The notes under the pieces were generated by a model that made no database searches, was not told where the DNA came from, and saw nothing but the letters and a program-made list of their open reading frames with translations. Source: CAYVSF01 sp046482855 (GTDB lineage Bacteria; Bacteroidota; Bacteroidia; Bacteroidales; UBA12077). Taken from it: a stretch of 7,508 nucleotides of DNA. Both the position numbers and the translations under genes were made by a program. How positions within the stretch are numbered: the first letter of the stretch is position 1; each line of letters begins with the position of its first letter. This document shows positions 6,420 through 7,508 of this stretch, in pieces. The stretch lies in contig JAWOEH010000173.1 of NCBI GenBank assembly GCA_046482855.1, positions 1 through 7,508 on the forward strand. The letters are read 5' to 3'.

Positions 6420-6560
6420 AAAGATCTGGTGGACAGGTGTATTTTTTGCACTTACCAAAAATATGGCCACATATTCAAGAAAAAGATCATCAAATTTGTA
6501 ACAAAGTTACTTCTTGCCATACTAATCAGATAAAAACCGGATTTTGGAAGATCTTTCCGA
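6420..6560 (+). promoter_or_regulatory. Likely control region of the ECF sigma factor gene
   Basis: This is most of the 188-bp gap before the sigma gene. It holds AAATTTGTAAC (6492-6502), whose last bases start the inverted repeat GTAAC-AAA-GTTAC (6498-6510), and GATCTTTCCGA (6550-6560) just 6 nt before the ATG. Two further AAAGATC copies are at 6420-6426 and 6482-6488. GTAAC could be the -35 element of an ECF promoter used by the sigma factor on its own gene, but no clear -10 is visible. GATCTTTCCGA occupies the place of a ribosome binding site without resembling one. Confidence 0.35.
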
Positions 6561-6566
6561 TACATT

Positions 6567-7091
6567 ATGAAAAATAAAGAGACATTATTTCGCGAACTAC
6601 TTGAGCAGCATGACAGCCGAATTCGCAGTATATGCAGGTACTATGGCCGGGATAAGAGTTTTCAGGAGGACTTGTACCAGGAGGTAGCCATGCATATTTG
6701 GAAAGGCATGGATAGCTTCCGGGGCGATGCCCAATGGGGAACCTGGGTATACAGGGTAGCCATGAATACTGTGATGGGTGCCGCAGGAAAGGAACTGCAC
6801 CACAGGAAAATTTACATGACACAATCGTCGCCCGATGTGTTGCTGCAATTTGTTGATGAACCTCCGCAGGCCATTTATCCCGAGGAGATGTACCAATGGC
6901 TGCAGGTGGAGATTAACCAGCTGAATATTATCGACAGGGCGCTGGTGGTACTTTTTTTGGAAGGAGTAAGTGGCAAAGAGATTGCTTCGGTTGTGGGGCT
7001 TACCGAACCCAATGTGCGGGTGAAACTTCACCGCATTAAGGAGCAATTGGCACAGGTGTTAAACGTTAAAATGCAGGAGTATGGTAAGTAA
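6567..7091 (+). CDS. ECF-type RNA polymerase sigma factor (sigma-70 family)
   Basis: The 174-residue protein directs RNA polymerase to a special set of promoters. Region 2 covers about residues 6-75, with the core-binding and -10 recognition segment DLYQEVAMHIW (35-45) followed by the FRGDAQWGTWVYRVAMN block (51-67). Region 4 covers about 116-163, with the helix-turn-helix GKEIASVVGLTEPNVRVKLH (136-155) that reads the -35 element. There is no region 3 or region 1, and the length is typical of ECF factors. The ATG at 6567 gives a normal N-terminus. The next gene overlaps by 11 bp, implying translational coupling, and encodes a membrane protein that may control the sigma factor. The promoter may be autoregulated (GTAAC at 6498-6502). 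The signal it responds to cannot be read from this window. Confidence 0.93.
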   Translation: MKNKETLFRELLEQHDSRIRSICRYYGRDKSFQEDLYQEVAMHIWKGMDSFRGDAQWGTWVYRVAMNTVMGAAGKELHHRKIYMTQSSPDVLLQFVDEPPQAIYPEEMYQWLQVEINQLNIIDRALVVLFLEGVSGKEIASVVGLTEPNVRVKLHRIKEQLAQVLNVKMQEYGK

Positions 7092-7508
7092 GTATAGTTC
7101 TATCGAGCAGCTAATATCGGGGATGAAGCGCGAAGATACCAGGCAAAAGCGCATGGCAATGGTCTTCCGATGGTTTTACATTGTTCTGAGTGTGCCTTAT
7201 ATTCTGCGATTTGTACTATTGCCCGATGCCGACATGACCCTTAGCGATCGATTGTTCGGGGCCTTTATTGGGGCAGGCTTGTTGGTGTTTGCTGTTGTTT
7301 TCTGGCTGCAGCATAGGCGCTTGAAATCACTCGATTATAGCCAACCCGTTTTGTTTTTCCTTAAATCTTCGCTCAAACGCTACAAATTTTGGAAGCCCAT
7401 TGTCTATCCAATTTTAATTGCAGCAGCTTTTGTTGGTGCCGGACTCACAATAAACTTGCTGGATGAGCGTCCGGTACACTATACGATTACCCAATGGGTG
7501 CTAATAGT
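7081..7508 (+). CDS. Multi-pass membrane protein coupled to the sigma factor, possible anti-sigma factor (partial)
   Basis: The frame is open from an ATG at 7081 to the right edge, giving 142 residues without the C-terminus. The ATG overlaps the last codons of the sigma gene by 11 bp. The N-terminal 26 residues are polar and charged (SGMKREDTRQKRM), so cytoplasmic. Hydrophobic segments follow at about 28-47, 58-77 and 107-127, and a fourth may begin near 134. Between the second and third is a basic stretch (LKSLDYSQPV, then LKSSLKRYKFWKP, about 81-106). I recall similar small membrane proteins after ECF sigma genes in Bacteroidota, but know no proven function. No zinc-binding anti-sigma motif (HxxxCxxC) is visible in this part, so an anti-sigma role rests only on position. 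A start at the internal ATG of residue 15 is less likely, because of the overlap arrangement. Confidence 0.8.
   Translation, partial: MVSKYSSIEQLISGMKREDTRQKRMAMVFRWFYIVLSVPYILRFVLLPDADMTLSDRLFGAFIGAGLLVFAVVFWLQHRRLKSLDYSQPVLFFLKSSLKRYKFWKPIVYPILIAAAFVGAGLTINLLDERPVHYTITQWVLI

Noticed and set aside
6597..7046. A 149-codon minus-strand open frame antisense to the sigma factor
   Set aside because: It is a shadow of the sigma gene; the sense strand has clear region 2 and region 4 motifs.
1..7508. CRISPR array, tRNA, rRNA, phage genes or toxin-antitoxin pair
   Set aside because: No regularly spaced direct repeats, cloverleaf-like sequence, rRNA signature or small paired genes of this type were seen on either strand.

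Overview
The window looks like a chromosomal segment from a member of the Bacteroidota, probably near the Marinilabiliales/Bacteroidales. This is inferred from recalled family resemblance, with no search run. The support is: a DUF6913-type gene between ligA and dapA; a DUF4465-type lipoprotein whose acidic residues directly after the lipid-carrying cysteine resemble the Bacteroidota surface-export signal; an ECF sigma factor followed by a small multi-pass membrane protein; a Bacteroidota-like promoter (TTTC-N18-TATTTTTG) before ligA; and almost no Shine-Dalgarno sequences.

The left part (1-4426) is all on the minus strand. In transcription order it holds ligA (NAD-dependent DNA ligase), an 11-bp gap, a GTG-started DUF6913 gene, a 12-bp gap, and dapA (first committed step of diaminopimelate/lysine synthesis). 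These three probably form one operon read from a promoter at about 4449-4479. After a 91-bp gap comes a second minus-strand pair, an LpoB-like lipoprotein and the N-terminal part of a TPR-like lipoprotein (COG3014-like) that runs off the left edge. The left part therefore combines DNA sealing, precursor supply for the cell wall, and outer-membrane lipoproteins that probably control wall synthesis.

The right part (4582-7508) is all on the plus strand. It begins with an IS1595/ISXO2-like transposase homologue. Several residues expected at the active site are changed and no convincing inverted ends are visible, so it is either a decayed element or a domesticated gene. It is followed by an orphan DUF4465 surface lipoprotein. 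A 188-bp intergenic region then leads to an ECF-type sigma factor, which overlaps by 11 bp a membrane protein gene cut off at the right edge. That pair is a likely regulatory unit.

The main unexplained signal is in the leaders. The 11-mers AAATTTGTAAC and GATCTTTCCGA both occur upstream of the LpoB-like gene and upstream of the sigma factor, and shorter versions (TTGTAAC, GATCTTT) precede the transposase homologue. This could reflect control by the local sigma factor. No tRNA, rRNA, CRISPR array, riboswitch or clear intrinsic terminator was seen, and no complete new multi-gene system is convincingly present.
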